A stretch of DNA of 64,000 nt from Phocoena phocoena (GCF_963924675.1 NC_089239.1:34433818-34497817), one strand, 5' to 3'; shown: positions 23,270 to 34,440, counted from the first letter of the stretch. Notes: generated by a model from the sequence alone, not told the origin. Program-made: numbers and translations.

Positions 23270-24400
23270 ATTGTGGAGCTTCAATCCGCCGCCTCCGCGG
23301 CTGCCGGGAGAGACCTCCCCCTCTCCTCCCTGCTCTCACAGCTCACAGGAGCTCAGCTTTGTACCCGGCCCTGCCCCTGCGCGCTGATCGCTGGAGGGCG
23401 TCTGTTTTTTTTGCTCAGACAGGACGGGGTTAAAGGAGCCGCTGATTCGGGAGCTCCGGCTCACTCAGGCCGGGGGTTGGGGGATGGGGGAAGGCGGGGG
23501 CACTGCGTGCGGGGCGGGCCTGCGGCGGCAGAGGCGGCGTGACGCTGCGGCAGAGGCCGGCGTGACGCTGCACCAGCCTGAGACCCGCCGTGCGGGAAGC
23601 TGTCCCCAGATCCCGGGAACCCGGCAGTGGCGGCCTGCACAGGCTCCGCGGAAGAGGGGCGCGGAGAGTGACCTGTGCTCGCACACAGCCCCCCTGGTGG
23701 CGGCAGCAGCAGCCCCAGCGTCTCCTGCCCGTCTCTGGGCTCCGCAGTTTCAGCCGCGGCTCGCGCCCGTCTCGGGGGCTCGCGCTTCCCGCCGCGGCTC
23801 GCGCCCGTCTCGGGGGCTCGCGCCCGTCTCGGGGGCTCGCGCCCGTCTCGGGGGCTCGCGCCCGTCTCGGGGGCTCGCGCCCGTCTCGGGGGCTCGCGCC
23901 CGTCTCGGGGGCTCGCGCCCGTCTCGGGGGCTCGCGCCCTCAGCCGAGGCTCGCGCCCGTCTCTGGGGTTTGCGCTTTTTAGCCGCGGCTCGCGCCCTTC
24001 TCTGGAGTTCCTTTAAGCAGCGCTCTTAAACCCCTCTCCTCGCGCGCCAGGAAACAAAGAGGGAAGAAAAAGTCTCTTGCCTCTTCGGCCGGTGCAGGCT
24101 TTTCCCTGAACTCCCTCCCGGCTAGTCGTGGCGCACCAACCCCTCCAGGCTATGCTCAAGCCGCCAACCCCAGTCCTCTCCCCGCGCTCCGTCCAAAACC
24201 GAAACCCGAGCCTCAGCTCGCAGCCCCGCCCGCCCCGGCGGGTAAGCAGACAAGCCTCTCGGGTTGGTGAGTGCCGGTCGGCACCGATCGTCTGTGCAGG
24301 AATCCCCCCGCTTTGCCCTCCGCACCCGTCGCTGTGCTCCACTCCGCGGTCCCGAAGCTCCCCCCTCCGCCTCCCGCAGTCTCCGCCCGCGGAGGGGCTT
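23270..24400. promoter_or_regulatory. CpG-rich segment of the L1 5'UTR
   Basis: CpG-dense sequence includes the 19-bp minisatellite and GGCGG-type blocks. It corresponds to about 690-1560 in the left-edge copy. The high CpG content in a transposon that would normally be methylated suggests recent insertion. It is probably the core of the L1 promoter. Confidence 0.7.
23802..23934. repeat. 19-bp CpG minisatellite, seven perfect units
   Basis: CGCCCGTCTCGGGGGCTCG is repeated seven times without change, with degenerate units on both sides (about 23740-23801 and 23935-24010). The left-edge L1 has only about two degenerate units (about 1140-1200). Because 19 is not a multiple of three and the unit has no stop, all three plus frames stay open, which explains the overlapping open frames 23484-24029, 23590-23982 and 23675-24016. 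Confidence 0.95.
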
Positions 24401-24647
24401 CCTAGTGTGTGGAAACTTTTCCTCCTTTACAGCTCCCTCCCACTGGTGCAGGTGCCGTCCTTATTCTTTTGTCTCTGTTTTTTCTTTTTTCTTTTGCCCT
24501 ACCCAGGTACGTGGGGAGTTTCTTGCCTTTTGGGAGCTCTGAGGTCTTCTGCCAGCCTTCAGTAGGTGTTCGGTAGGAGTTGTTCCACGTGTATATGTAT
24601 TTCTGGTGTATCCGTGAGGAGGAAGGCGATCTCCACGTCTTACTCTT

Positions 24648-24657
24648 CCGCCATCTT
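24648..24657 (-). promoter_or_regulatory. YY1-like site at the L1 5' end
   Basis: The minus strand reads AAGATGGCGG about 10 bases inside the element. In human L1 the equivalent YY1 site directs accurate start of transcription. It is intact here, unlike in the left-edge copy. Confidence 0.7.
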
Positions 24658-24667
24658 CCCCCACTCT

Positions 24668-24680
24668 TATCTGAATTTTA
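24668..24680 (+). repeat. Target site duplication of the complete L1, right copy
   Basis: This is a perfect 13-bp copy of 15521-15533, followed by an A/T-rich stretch. Confidence 0.93.
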
Positions 24681-24814
24681 AAAATATTTTTATGACGACT
24701 CGCTGTTAGAATTTGCATCACCTAACGAGCTCACTGGCATTCTTCCAGGATGTTTTACTCTAAAATGATCCCTTACTCCTGATCATCTTATTTTGGCATG
24801 GTCTGTTTGATTAG

Positions 24815-24915
24815 TCTCAAAAACTTGTACACTTAAAAATTTGTGAAGAGGGTACATCTCATGTTAAGTGTTCTTAACCACAGTAAAATAAAATTAGTAA
24901 ATTAAAAAACAAAAA
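24815..24915 (+). repeat. Probable ancient L1 3' end
   Basis: 'cttgtacacttaaaaatt' followed by 'gtgttcttaaccacagtaaa' and an A-rich tail resembles the terminus of an old L1M family. Confidence 0.35.
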
Positions 24916-25009
24916 CACAGCACTGTCACAGGTAGCCCACAGGTCAGCTTCCACTATGCAAATGTTGCTGTTAGCCATAAAATGTATTTGTTTAAAGATT
25001 ATACTCCAT

Positions 25010-25705
25010 TTATAGTTATTACAAAATATTGGCTTTATTCCCTGTGCTGTACAGTATATCCTTGTAGCTTATTTATTTTATATATACTAGCTTGTACCTC
25101 TTAATCCATTACGCCTAATGTGTTCCTCTCCCTTCCCTCTCCCCACTGGTAAACACTAGTTTGTTTTCTATGAGTCTGTTTCTTTTCTGTTATATTCACT
25201 AGTTTGTTTCATTTTTTAGGTTCCACATATAAGTGATACCATGTAGTATTTGTCCTTCTCTATTTATTTCACTAAACATAATACCTTCCAAGCCGATCCT
25301 TGTTGTTGCAAATGGCAACATTTCTTTCCTTTTTATGGCTCAGTAATATCCATTGTGTGTGTGTGTGTGCGCGTGTGTGTACCCACACATATATACCACA
25401 TCTTTATCCATCTGTTGATGGGCACTTGCGTTGCTTCTATACCTTGGCTATTGTAAATAATACCTCTATGAACATTGGGCTGCATGTGTTTTTTGAAATT
25501 AGTGGGTTTTTTTCTTCAGATGTATACCCAGGAGTGGGATTGCTGAATCATATGGTAGCTCCATTTTTAGTTTTTTGAGGAACCTCCATACTGTTCTCCA
25601 CAGTGGCTGTACCACTTTACATTCCCACCAACAGTGCACGAGGGTACCCTTTTCTCCACATCCTAGCCAACATTTGTTACTTGCGTTCTTTTTGATGATA
25701 TGTAA
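25010..25705 (-). mobile_element. Older L1, 3' end of ORF2 and 3'UTR, 5'-truncated
   Basis: Plus-strand blocks such as 'tatccattgtgtgtg', 'tggctattgtaaataatac', 'gtatacccaggagtggga' and 'gaggaacctccatactgttc' are the reverse of the L1 ORF2 C-terminus. They are also found in the complete copy at about 16090-16330. Frames are broken. A (TG)n run (25354-25380) has grown inside it. Confidence 0.85.
25354..25380. repeat. (TG)n microsatellite, interrupted
   Basis: TG repeats with a GCGC interruption, inside the old L1. Confidence 0.9.
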
Positions 25706-28700
25706 AATTCCTTTTAATATTTTGATCCAACATTACAGAAAAATCCAGATTTCTGTATTCTTTAAAAAAAAAAAAAAGGAAGGAACCACAACATCATTTC
25801 TACATGGCAAAAACTGTTCAGAAAATGAGCCGTGGCAGCCACCTCTTATTCTACAGTCCAACAGAGGCTCTACAGTTCTTCAAATATATGCAGTGTTTAA
25901 CTCACCTGTGCTGGCAACCTGGCCTCTCTAGGCATGTAAATTTGCCATCTTCATGAATTGGTCCTTGTGGTTCAGAGACCCATGGACCAAACTGATGGCT
26001 TATCAGTTCCTCTTCGACGTGTCATACATACTGGAGAGGCAAGGATAAGGTAACTGCAGAAACATTCCCCTTTAGAAAAGGAAAGAAGGGGAGACACACA
26101 GCAGTCACTGGTCCAAGGCAGTGATGGAGTCTTTCTGGGTGATCACGGAGGGGTTCTTTTAAGCTGGTGGCAGGGAAGCTTCCTTGATTAGATGCCAGTT
26201 CGGCACTGTGTGAGGCATTACCTTGTGCATTGTTCTCTGTAGCCACTGGGAGTTTCTTCCGTGCTTTTATTCCCCATAGACATATCTACTGGGCACCAGG
26301 CCCTCTTCCTAGGCTTGCAAACTTTCACAATCTCTTTCTCCTTCTTGCTAGAGGGCCTGCTGATGGGATTAAAATTCAGAGAGTCCAAGCTTGTGGTTTC
26401 TTTGGAAACCTAGTAGACTTTTCTGTTTGCTTTCGGTGCTTTCGGTGTAAGTTCTGTGTATCAGTAACAAACCCAAAGTTCTTTCTCAGACAGAATTCTT
26501 ATGACTTTATTTTTGTCTCTCTCATTCTCTCCCCCCATTTGGTAGCCAACCTGAGGCCATTGGAGATAACAGACCAGCTGGGGGAGTCCACACCCTTAAT
26601 CTGATTGATGCCCTTGTCAGGGTCCTAGTGGGCTCTGTCTTTCAAAGCCCCTGTCATCCCTACTTCTTACTCTGAGGTCTAAAACAATTGGCCTTTCCAA
26701 TCTTAAAGTTCTCATATTTCTAGATTCTCTCACGTCTTTTACGTTTCTGCTTAGAACCCATGCCTAAACTGATCCTTTTCTTGTAGTTCTTTGCTAAATA
26801 AAAGTAACATCAACACACACTACTGTTCTTTTTCCATTCATTTCAGCTAGAGCTACCTTTAATCTGCCTTCCAGTTTACTATGGACCATGGATTTATCAC
26901 CTTTGCCACCCTATAGCATGGTTCTATGTTTTTCCAGCCTTCTTACGGCTCAGCCGTATTCAATATTTGATTTTCAAGGTTCCCTGCTTACTGCATCAAG
27001 CAGCCGGTGAAGAGGAACACAGTTTTGTTTGTTTGTTTTAAACGGGTCAGGTCTGTAGGTGTTGCACATTACTTCCTGTCACAATCTATTGCTGCAAGTT
27101 ACTGCAAAGGAGAAAGGAAAATATGGTTTAGGTTGTCTGTTCAGGAGGAAGCAGTAAGAGGTTTGAAGATGAGTTAGCAGATGCCGCCACAAACACTAAA
27201 TGCCAGGCACTCAAATCACCATGTGGAAGGAAAATGGTTGCCAGAAGATTTCAATAATACTATCGATTGTATTCTGTCCCATTAACATTAATCTCCAAGA
27301 GTACTTAACTCTGTATTTGCTGCAGGTATACATTCAAGAAGCTAGTTTATGTGAGCTTGTTGGATGAGAGCACAGACTCTAAAGCAAGACCTTTATGTAG
27401 ATTCTCAGTTTTTAATCTATAATTATATGGGATTTTAAGGCATCCTTTGAGAGGAAGGAATAATACCGAACGTAGGTATTTTGCTTTAGTCCTGCGTAAA
27501 TCTCCATCTTTCATCGATACTGTAAAGTTACCTACAGTTGTGGAAAACATCTGAGTTGGTTGACAAGTTGATCTGAAAGTGTACTTTAAATTTACATGAA
27601 ATATGTAAACATAGGTTTTTGTTGTAGTTTTAAGGAAAATAGATTTCCTAGAAGCTTAAAATATTTCCTGTGCTTAAATTACTTTCCTGCTACCATTGTA
27701 CTATTTGATTGAGTGATACTTTGTTAAGTGCTATCCTTGATTTAAAGCGGTCTTCGTGATTTTTACTTTTTGTAAGTATTTAATCTGCATCTTCTGGTAA
27801 AGAAGGGAAGCTTTGAAAAGCTCAGAAATGTCTTTAATTTTAGTAAGTAAATGAGTTCAATAAAAGATGTAAGGGAAGAAGGAAAAAAGAAAAGGCGGAA
27901 GGAGAGGGATTATATTACTTTAGTCTGAGTATAGCCGTGCTTTATAAAAAGGAAGAAAGGGCTGGCTGAGAGCAACGTCTTGGGGTTTCTTCTTCCTCAC
28001 CGCTCGTCCTGTGGCTATTAGAATTAGCAGCAGATTCCCAGCCTCTTTGGCAGAGGAAGGAAGGCTGGCAGCGTACTCCCACCTCAGGAGGACTCTGTCC
28101 GTGCACGTTGAAGAGGATGGAATGGTGATTCATCGGTGGTATTGTTTCTGCTTTCTTCATCCTGAAGTTGGGTGACACAGTAACGTCATAGGTGAGGGGT
28201 TACTCCTGTAGACATAACTTTGCTGGTGTGGTTTCCTCCACTCCCACCGCTTGTCAATCAACATGGCAGCTCTTTATGGAGCTGGACCACCTGTGGGCCC
28301 TCCCTCACCTCTGAGAATCCTGTACTTTCCTCCAGCTCACTGCACAGACATTCCCAGGCCTGACCCCAGGTGTTCAAGCCCGGTCTGGATATGGCAGGAC
28401 GGCAGGTGCTTCTGACTCAGAGAACCCGCTTCTGTCGAGTGTATGAGGCTGTTAGTCACCTGTGAGCTTCCAATTCTACCTGCACACCTCCCCCAGGCTG
28501 AGTGAAGAATGTAGACCATTAACTGTGTGTGTGCCTTATTACAGAATCAAACAGTTATCTCTTAAGCAGCGTGTAATAAAATGTCTGATTTCACCCTTGG
28601 AATATTCTATATACTGTCTTCACTTTAATGGAAAGCATAGGCCCTACTTTGTGACGCTGGGAACTCTGGGACAGACAGTAACACACAACGAATATGCTGA

Positions 28701-28880
28701 TGCGGTAGATGCGTAATTCAGATACAAGCAAAATTCAAGAACAGCGTTGAGAATAAGTAGGTGCGGTTTGTTAACCCTCTGGTATAAATGCAGCAAACAA
28801 GAGGAATAGTTACCTTAACCTGAACCTTGAAGTTATCACCTCTGTCGCTTGCTGAAGAGGAGTATTTCTTAAAATAAATA
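25706..28880. other. No gene recognised; mixed unique DNA
   Basis: No host gene is identified. A 124-codon open frame at 26230-26604 (+) begins MFSVATGSFF and has no family resemblance. Purine-rich low-complexity DNA lies at about 27860-27910. Weak MIR- or L2-like pieces may be present near 26650-26760 and 27360-27420, but I cannot define them. Confidence 0.35.
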
Positions 28881-28886
28881 CAGGGG

Positions 28887-28894
28887 TGACGTCA
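28887..28894. promoter_or_regulatory. Palindromic CRE motif TGACGTCA
   Basis: A full 8-bp CREB/ATF consensus lies about 90 bp before a CTCF-like motif. The match is exact, but any regulatory role is inference. Confidence 0.4.
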
Positions 28895-28984
28895 GCAGTA
28901 ACAGAAACTCAGATTTTACATTCCTGCTTGTCAAAGCAGCCTGAATTCCCTGTAAGTATAAGTAAGGAGCACGTTGAACTTGGA

Positions 28985-28999
28985 AGACTAGGTGGCGCT
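28985..28999 (+). promoter_or_regulatory. CTCF-like motif
   Basis: AGACTAGGTGGCGCT matches the CTCF core consensus (CCASYAGRKGGCRSY) at 13 of 15 positions, including the whole AGGTGGCGC centre. It lies outside any recognisable SINE, in a CpG-containing stretch (28980-29110). Confidence 0.55.
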
Positions 29000-29514
29000 G
29001 CTGCGTTATCCTTTCAGTCCTGAAAAAGCGAGTTCTGAAGTCGCCTGCTGTATTCCAGTCAGTGGGCTAACGTGCCCGGGACCCTCGGCCGCGCGTTTCG
29101 GCAGTAATTTACGAGAGACCGAGGGGTGCATGTTGGAAGTGGTGTCAGTCTTCAGAGGACACACCAGCTACTCTCCAGCCTCCCGTTGGCATGTCATGGC
29201 CATGGACCTCGAATTCACTATTTTGGTTTTTATTAACTTTCTAGAAAAGCTAACATTCTTCTCATAGAAGGAAGGATTTTGAATTAAAAAAGAAGAAGTT
29301 TTTCCCCTTTGGGAATGTGAGTGCTTAGAGACGCCAGAGTATTAAAAAGCGCTAATTCAAAGCGATTTTGTTGCCATCAGAGGGGTAAAAATGAAATTTC
29401 ACAGGATTACCACCAAAGGCACGCTCCTAACTGCTTAGATTCTGTGTAAAGGCGGTGTCTGACGTTTGAATATAGAGATGCAAAATTAAGCGATGGTGGC
29501 ACACACTCGTGTGG

Positions 29515-29690
29515 ATCTTATGGTGTCGAGCGCTGATCTAAGGACTTTGCGTATGTTCATTCCCTGCTTCCCCACAACAAACTTTGAAATAGGCACAGTG
29601 ACTCACCCCTTTCTGTGGATGAGGTTACTGGGACTCAGGGAGGCATAGTAACTTGCCCCAGGCTTGCAGCTACAGCGGTGAACAGTTTCA
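29515..29690 (-). repeat. MIR SINE
   Basis: Reverse MIR core: 'tgatctaaggactttgcgta', 'ccccacaacaaactttgaaa', 'gtggatgaggttactggga' and 'catagtaacttgccccagg'. Confidence 0.65.
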
Positions 29691-30244
29691 AGTAGAAGGA
29701 GAGTTTTCTTTCTTAGTTACCATGCAAACTGCCCTTAAAGGAGCCCTCGTCAACGCTACTTTAAATGATTGGAGTATGATGCCGATGTTTAAAGTACAAA
29801 ATTAAAATAAACTTGAAAGGAAAATTAGAAGAATTGGGCATTTATTTGATAGCAACATGATAGCTATAGGATCAATAACTTTGTATCATAGAAATAGGAT
29901 GGAATTTCAACTTGCATATAATTTAAATATATTAGAGAGTGTGAGACACATCAAGAAGGATATCAAGGCACCTTTGAACTGGCTCATTTAAAATCTGAAT
30001 CCCCAGAGGGAACCCGCAATGGTGTCCCCATATAATGATGTAGAAATACACTTCTTTGATTTTTTTTTTACTCTCCTTCCTTTTCATCGGTAGGATCCTG
30101 GACAAATAGTATTTTATAGCTTAAATATCTTTTCTTAAAATATAAGCATTGAAAACGTATTTCAGCGTTCCGTGGAAAGATGTTCACTGCACACTTACAA
30201 TAAACCAGGAACTACACCAGAAAAAGCATCAGAAACAAAAGAAT

Positions 30245-30815
30245 ATGACTTAGTTTTCTCTTGCTGCACAAGCTACCAAGCACTTAGTGGCTTAAAACAG
30301 TCCCTGTTCATCGGCTCACAGTTCTGTAGGTCAGAGATCCTGGGCCTCCGTACAGGGTCTCTTAAGCCAAAATCAAGGTTTGGACTAGCCCGGGCTCTTA
30401 TCTGAAGAGGGAGGAAGACTCGTAGGATCAGTCGGCTTGCTTGCAGAATCCAGTTCCTCGCGGTTGTAGCGCTGAGGTTTCTATTTTCTAGCTGCCTGTG
30501 GGCTGGGTGTTGTTTTCAGCTTCCAGAGGCTGCCTGCATCCTTGGCTTGTGGTTTCTCTCCATCTTCAAAGCCAGCAATAGTGTGTCCAAGCCATCTCAC
30601 ACTTTGCATCTCCCTGGCTTCTCATTGTGTCTTCCATTTCTACCTTTCAAAGGATGTGTCATTAAATCAGGCACATTATGGCTCATCTCCACATTTTAAA
30701 GTCAACTGACTGGGGACTTTAATTACAACTACAGAATCCCTGCCATACCTAGGTTAGAGTTTGAGAACAGGAATCGTAAGGCGTCATCTTTATAATTCTG
30801 CCTAACAAATGGCTT
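30245..30815. repeat. Ancient MLT1-like (ERVL-MaLR) LTR
   Basis: Blocks 'agtggcttaaaacag', 'cggctcacagttctgtaggt', 'gcagaatccagttcctcgcgg' and 'caactgactggggactttaa' occur in the order remembered for MLT1-type LTRs. Ends are not defined. The 77-codon frame at 30172-30405 runs into it and is not a gene. Confidence 0.55.
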
Positions 30816-30939
30816 ATTCCATCAAGGAGCATGTTTTGTTTATCTTAGGATTTGTCCTGGTGGACATACTTTTCTAATGACAAGGGGTGAGTATTAATTA
30901 CATGTATAATAAATTTAGAGATTAAGCCGACCAAATTAT

Positions 30940-31110
30940 AATAATAAGCGTCATCAATTAAGTGCATTGAATATGCTTGGCACCTTAAGTATCATTTTCT
31001 CCTTCGATCCTCATCCAACTCTCTAAGTATAAGGCTGAGTTTCAGAGACCTTTCAGTAACTAGCTAACATCAGCAAACCAGTAAATGAGAGAAGCCAGAC
31101 TTTAAGACAA
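30940..31110 (-). repeat. MIR SINE (degraded)
   Basis: 'aagtgcattgaatatgcttggcac' and 'gatcctcatccaactctc' are followed by a degraded head region with 'agtaactagctaacatcagc'. Confidence 0.5.
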
Positions 31111-31114
31111 GAAC

Positions 31115-32158
31115 TGTGTGAATATAGTGTCTGTGCTTTTTTTATGCTGCAGGAAGGGAAAGGGATCTAAGAGTCTTGTCCTTGAGAAGAAAGTTAAGTT
31201 GCAAGCAGAAAGATTAAGTTGTTGTGCAACAGCTATATAATGAACGAGTCATTACAGATAGCATAAAGGATTTTTATATGTACGTACCTGTGGCACTGTG
31301 TCCATTCTTATCCCAATAGTTAAGAAGTTATATGTAGGTAGGTGTATGTGTGTGTATGAAACTAAGATGAATTCAGAGATGATAAAAGCTGTTATGTAAT
31401 AATCACTGGGATAGGGTTTTATCAGGAATGGAGAAACTTGAGGAGGACCTAAAACATCAACTTGCAGCTATGGCAACCTTATATTGGTTTACTCTATCCT
31501 CCAAGCTATTTAGAGGGCACTATTTTAAATTACAGCGCTGTATTTCCAGCACATGTTTAGAAAGAAAGCAGCATCTTGGACTATAGCTCATAAACTTTGG
31601 GACCAACTCCTCTCATACTGATGGATAAAACTTCCTTATCAAATGTATGAACTACAGAACCAATAGCATGGTACTGATGAATGGAAACTTACCCCTCAGG
31701 GTGTGGTTCTTAAAACTGCTGATGGGGAGAAGACCTTAAAAGGGATGGAGCATGGAACAATCCAGTGGGGAATGAAGGAATATTGGTCAAGTCGTTACTC
31801 CTGCTACTAATAATACTAGTATTTATTAAGTAATTAGGTAGGCTGGTGTGTTATTGCGATTTACAAGAAAAATAGATTTGGTCATTTAGATGACCAAATA
31901 TGTCTGGAATATTTTTTCATATATAGTTGGTTTTCATCCAGGGTTCCTGCCTCATAGCTCCTTTGGAATTTACTAAGTGATGGGAGTTTGAAGGTGTCTC
32001 TTATAATATGTTAATGAGGTGACTTCTAGAAGGCACTTAAGGACGGGGGCTGAATGCCAGTGGAGCCCACCAAGTGGTTCGAGGGTTGGGACTTTCAGTC
32101 GCATTCCCCAACGTCTGGCGAGGGGGGAGAGACAGGAAGATGGCCAGTGAGTCTATTA
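31115..32158. other. No gene recognised
   Basis: Unique-looking AT-rich sequence. No open frame or repeat can be supported. Confidence 0.35.
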
Positions 32159-32159
32159 G

Positions 32160-32866
32160 ATGACTGTACCCACACCACCGCTGACACTACTCAGAGTTAA
32201 TACAGAGCCCGTGGTGTACAGCCTCAGTCCCAGAAGACTGCCCCTTACTTCAGACACCCGTCACGAATCCGGGCCTCCCACGCTTCTGACTAACCTGATA
32301 GAAATCGGGGTTTCCCACGAGCCCCTCTTGGGTTCCAGAATTTGCTGAGTTGGCTCAGAGCTTGAAAGTACTCACCTTACTATTACTGTTTTATTATAAG
32401 TCACATACGGCATATGAACAGTTAAATGGAAGAAGTGCATCACGCAAGGCTGGTACGGGGGTGAGTGATGGGGGAGTTTCCTGCCCTCTGCAGCAAGTCG
32501 CCCTCCCAGCACCCAATTCCAAAACTCTCCGAATGCCATTGTTTGGGGATTTTTATGGAGAGTCCACAGAAGCGCCACTGATTAAATCATTGGCCAATGA
32601 GGATTGATTTAATTAAATCCCCTCCTCTTCCTAGAAGGGGGTGGTGTGGCCCTGAGAGCTAGGCACATGGCTGGTTCCTGCGGCAGCCAGACCCTCCTTC
32701 AGGAGTCACCTCATTAGCATAGACCCAGGGCAGGTTGAAAGGGGCGTAGTGTGAACAACGAAGGATACTCCTTTCACTCAGTCCCTCAGGAAATTCCAAG
32801 GGTTTCAGAACCTCCTTGCCAGAAACTGAGAGCAGAGGCCAAATGTTTATTTCTTATAACGTCACA
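32160..32866 (+). mobile_element. MLT2-like ERVL LTR
   Basis: It matches the remembered MLT2 pattern: 'tttttatggagagtccac', then 'attaaatcattggccaatga' with 'gattgatttaattaaatcc', 'acctcattagcatagacc', 'aggaaattccaagggtttca', and a terminus 'tttatttcttataacgtcaca'. It starts TG at about 32161 and ends CA near 32866. No internal retroviral sequence is attached, so it is a solitary LTR. Open frames inside it are incidental. Confidence 0.6.
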
Positions 32867-32879
32867 TACGTATTCATTT

Positions 32880-33690
32880 TAATACTGATTTTTGTAAATA
32901 GACTTCATTTCTTAGAGCAGTTTTAGGTTTACAAAAAAAAAAAAAAAGAAAACGTGCAAAGTTCCCATGTATTCCCCCCCTCCCTCCATCACAGTTTCTC
33001 CTATTGTTAACATAGTACATTTGTTACGATTGATGAACCAATTTGATAAATGATTATTAGGAAAAGGTCATAGTTTATATTAGGGTTCACTGTTTGTGTT
33101 GTACAGTTAGTTCTGTAGGTTTTACCAAATGCATAGCATCATTTATCTCCCATTATAGTATCATGGAGAAGAGTTTCAGTCCCCTAAAAATCCCCTGTGC
33201 TCCGCCGCTTCCCTCCTAATCCCTGGCAACTACTGACGTTTTTACTCTGTGTAGCTTTGCCGTTTGCAGAATGTCATGTGGTGGAATCCTACAGTATGTG
33301 GCATTTTCAGACTGACTTGTTTCACTTACCAATGTCTGTTTGAGGTTCCTCCATGCCTTTTCATGGCTTGATAGCTCATTTCTTTTTATTGCCTAGTAAT
33401 ATTCCATTGTCTGATATACCATAGTTTATCCACTCACCTATCTTGATAGATATGTCGGTTGCTTCTAATTTTGGGCAATTATGAATAAAGCTGTTATAAA
33501 CATGCATGTGCAGGTTTTTATGTGGACATAAGTAACTTGCAACTAATCTGTGCAAATACGTAGGTGTGCAGTTGGTGAATCATATGGGAAGACTGTTAGC
33601 CTTTGTAAGAAACTGAAAGACATCTTCTGAAGTAGCACTACCATTTTGAATTCCCACCAGGAGTGAGCTCCTGCGGCCCCACCACGGATC
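32880..33690 (-). mobile_element. Old L1 3' end (ORF2 C-terminus and 3'UTR)
   Basis: Reverse L1 blocks: 'ttagagcagttttaggttt', 'cctagtaatattccattgtc', 'gaataaagctgttataaac' and 'catcttctgaagtagcac'. An A run (32934-32947) interrupts the 3'UTR. Frames are destroyed. Confidence 0.8.
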
Positions 33691-34059
33691 ATTTTCAACA
33701 ATTACAAATGAGAGTTGACTCTGATTATTGGAAGCTTTAATAGGTCTACTGGCATGAGCAACAAAGAAATGTTTTCATGACTACCTGTCATTTTATACTT
33801 AATAACGCTTTGTGATACTTCATGTCTATAAATTACAATAATAACACAAAACGTTTTCTTTGCCCAGAGACTTTTATTTTAGCATAAGCTGACAACTGGA
33901 TAATAATATTAATAAATTTAAATTTAATTATTTAATGGTTACACATATTTCAAGTTTTAAACATGTTAGCGTATATAAAGCAATTGATCCAACAAATATA
34001 CATGATATTGTAGGTAATTTATACAAATACGAGTAACACGTAGACTCAGTTAGTATGAA

Positions 34060-34180
34060 CGGCATATCCTTGTGACAAAGAGCACAGACTTTAGAAATGG
34101 ATGACTTGGACCAATACTTAACTTAAACTTCAGTTATATCATCTGTAAAACAGTTATAATAATACCCTTTGCTGAAGCAT
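34060..34180 (+). repeat. MIR SINE (partial)
   Basis: 'gacaaagagcacagactttaga' and 'tatcatctgtaaaacagttat' with 'aataatacc' are MIR head and core in forward orientation. Confidence 0.6.
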
Positions 34181-34194
34181 GGGAAAGCTCTGGA

Positions 34195-34440
34195 AATCAG
34201 GAAAGTATAGGATATAGTTGGTGGAGAGTGAGAAGTTTATTTGAGCTGGAAGGCATAATTCTTAAAGGACAGTACTGTGGAGAGTCCTGAATGTACGTCT
34301 AAAGAGTTCAGATTTTATTTATTGGTGTGTGGAAGTCTGAAGAATTTTTAAAGGGTCACACGTGGATTGTGGCCTAGTCAGAGATTTACTTTAAGATTAT
34401 TTGAGAATGTAGTCAAGAAAAAGTTTGAAAGATAAGATCA
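34195..34440 (-). repeat. L2 LINE fragment
   Basis: Reverse L2 blocks include 'gagttcagattttatttatt' and 'ttaaagggtcacacg'. Confidence 0.45.

Larger units (their letters stand above)
15534..24667 (-). mobile_element. Complete L1 LINE, about 9.1 kb, both ORFs open
   Basis: On the minus strand the element runs from a YY1-containing 5' end at 24667, through a 5'UTR of about 3.9 kb, ORF1 (20725-19832), a 58-bp spacer, ORF2 (19773-15955) and a 3'UTR of about 366 bp, to AATAAA and an A tail. It is flanked by a perfect 13-bp target site duplication. The length exceeds the usual 6-7 kb of mammalian L1 because three tandem arrays enlarge the 5'UTR. Intact frames and a perfect duplication indicate a recent insertion. 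Whether it is active cannot be judged from sequence alone. Confidence 0.95.
20726..24667 (-). promoter_or_regulatory. Expanded L1 5'UTR and internal promoter
   Basis: The leader of about 3.9 kb comprises, from the ORF1 side: a GT-rich block (20726-21246), an array of about 138-bp purine units (21247-21810), an array of about 292-bp A-rich units (21811-23235), and a CpG-rich segment (23270-24400) that includes a 19-bp minisatellite. The terminal YY1-like start follows. The counterpart in the left-edge L1 (1-1845) covers the same span in about half the length. Mammalian L1 promoters are internal RNA polymerase II promoters held in the 5'UTR, and the CpG segment is the likely core here. Confidence 0.85.

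Noticed and set aside
23484..24029. Plus-strand open frame of 181 aa (and two more in other frames) antisense to the L1 promoter, recalling primate L1 ORF0
   Set aside because: The 19-bp unit has no stop and its length is not a multiple of three, so all three frames stay open automatically. The equivalent frames in the left-edge L1 are broken by indels, so there is no sign of coding constraint.
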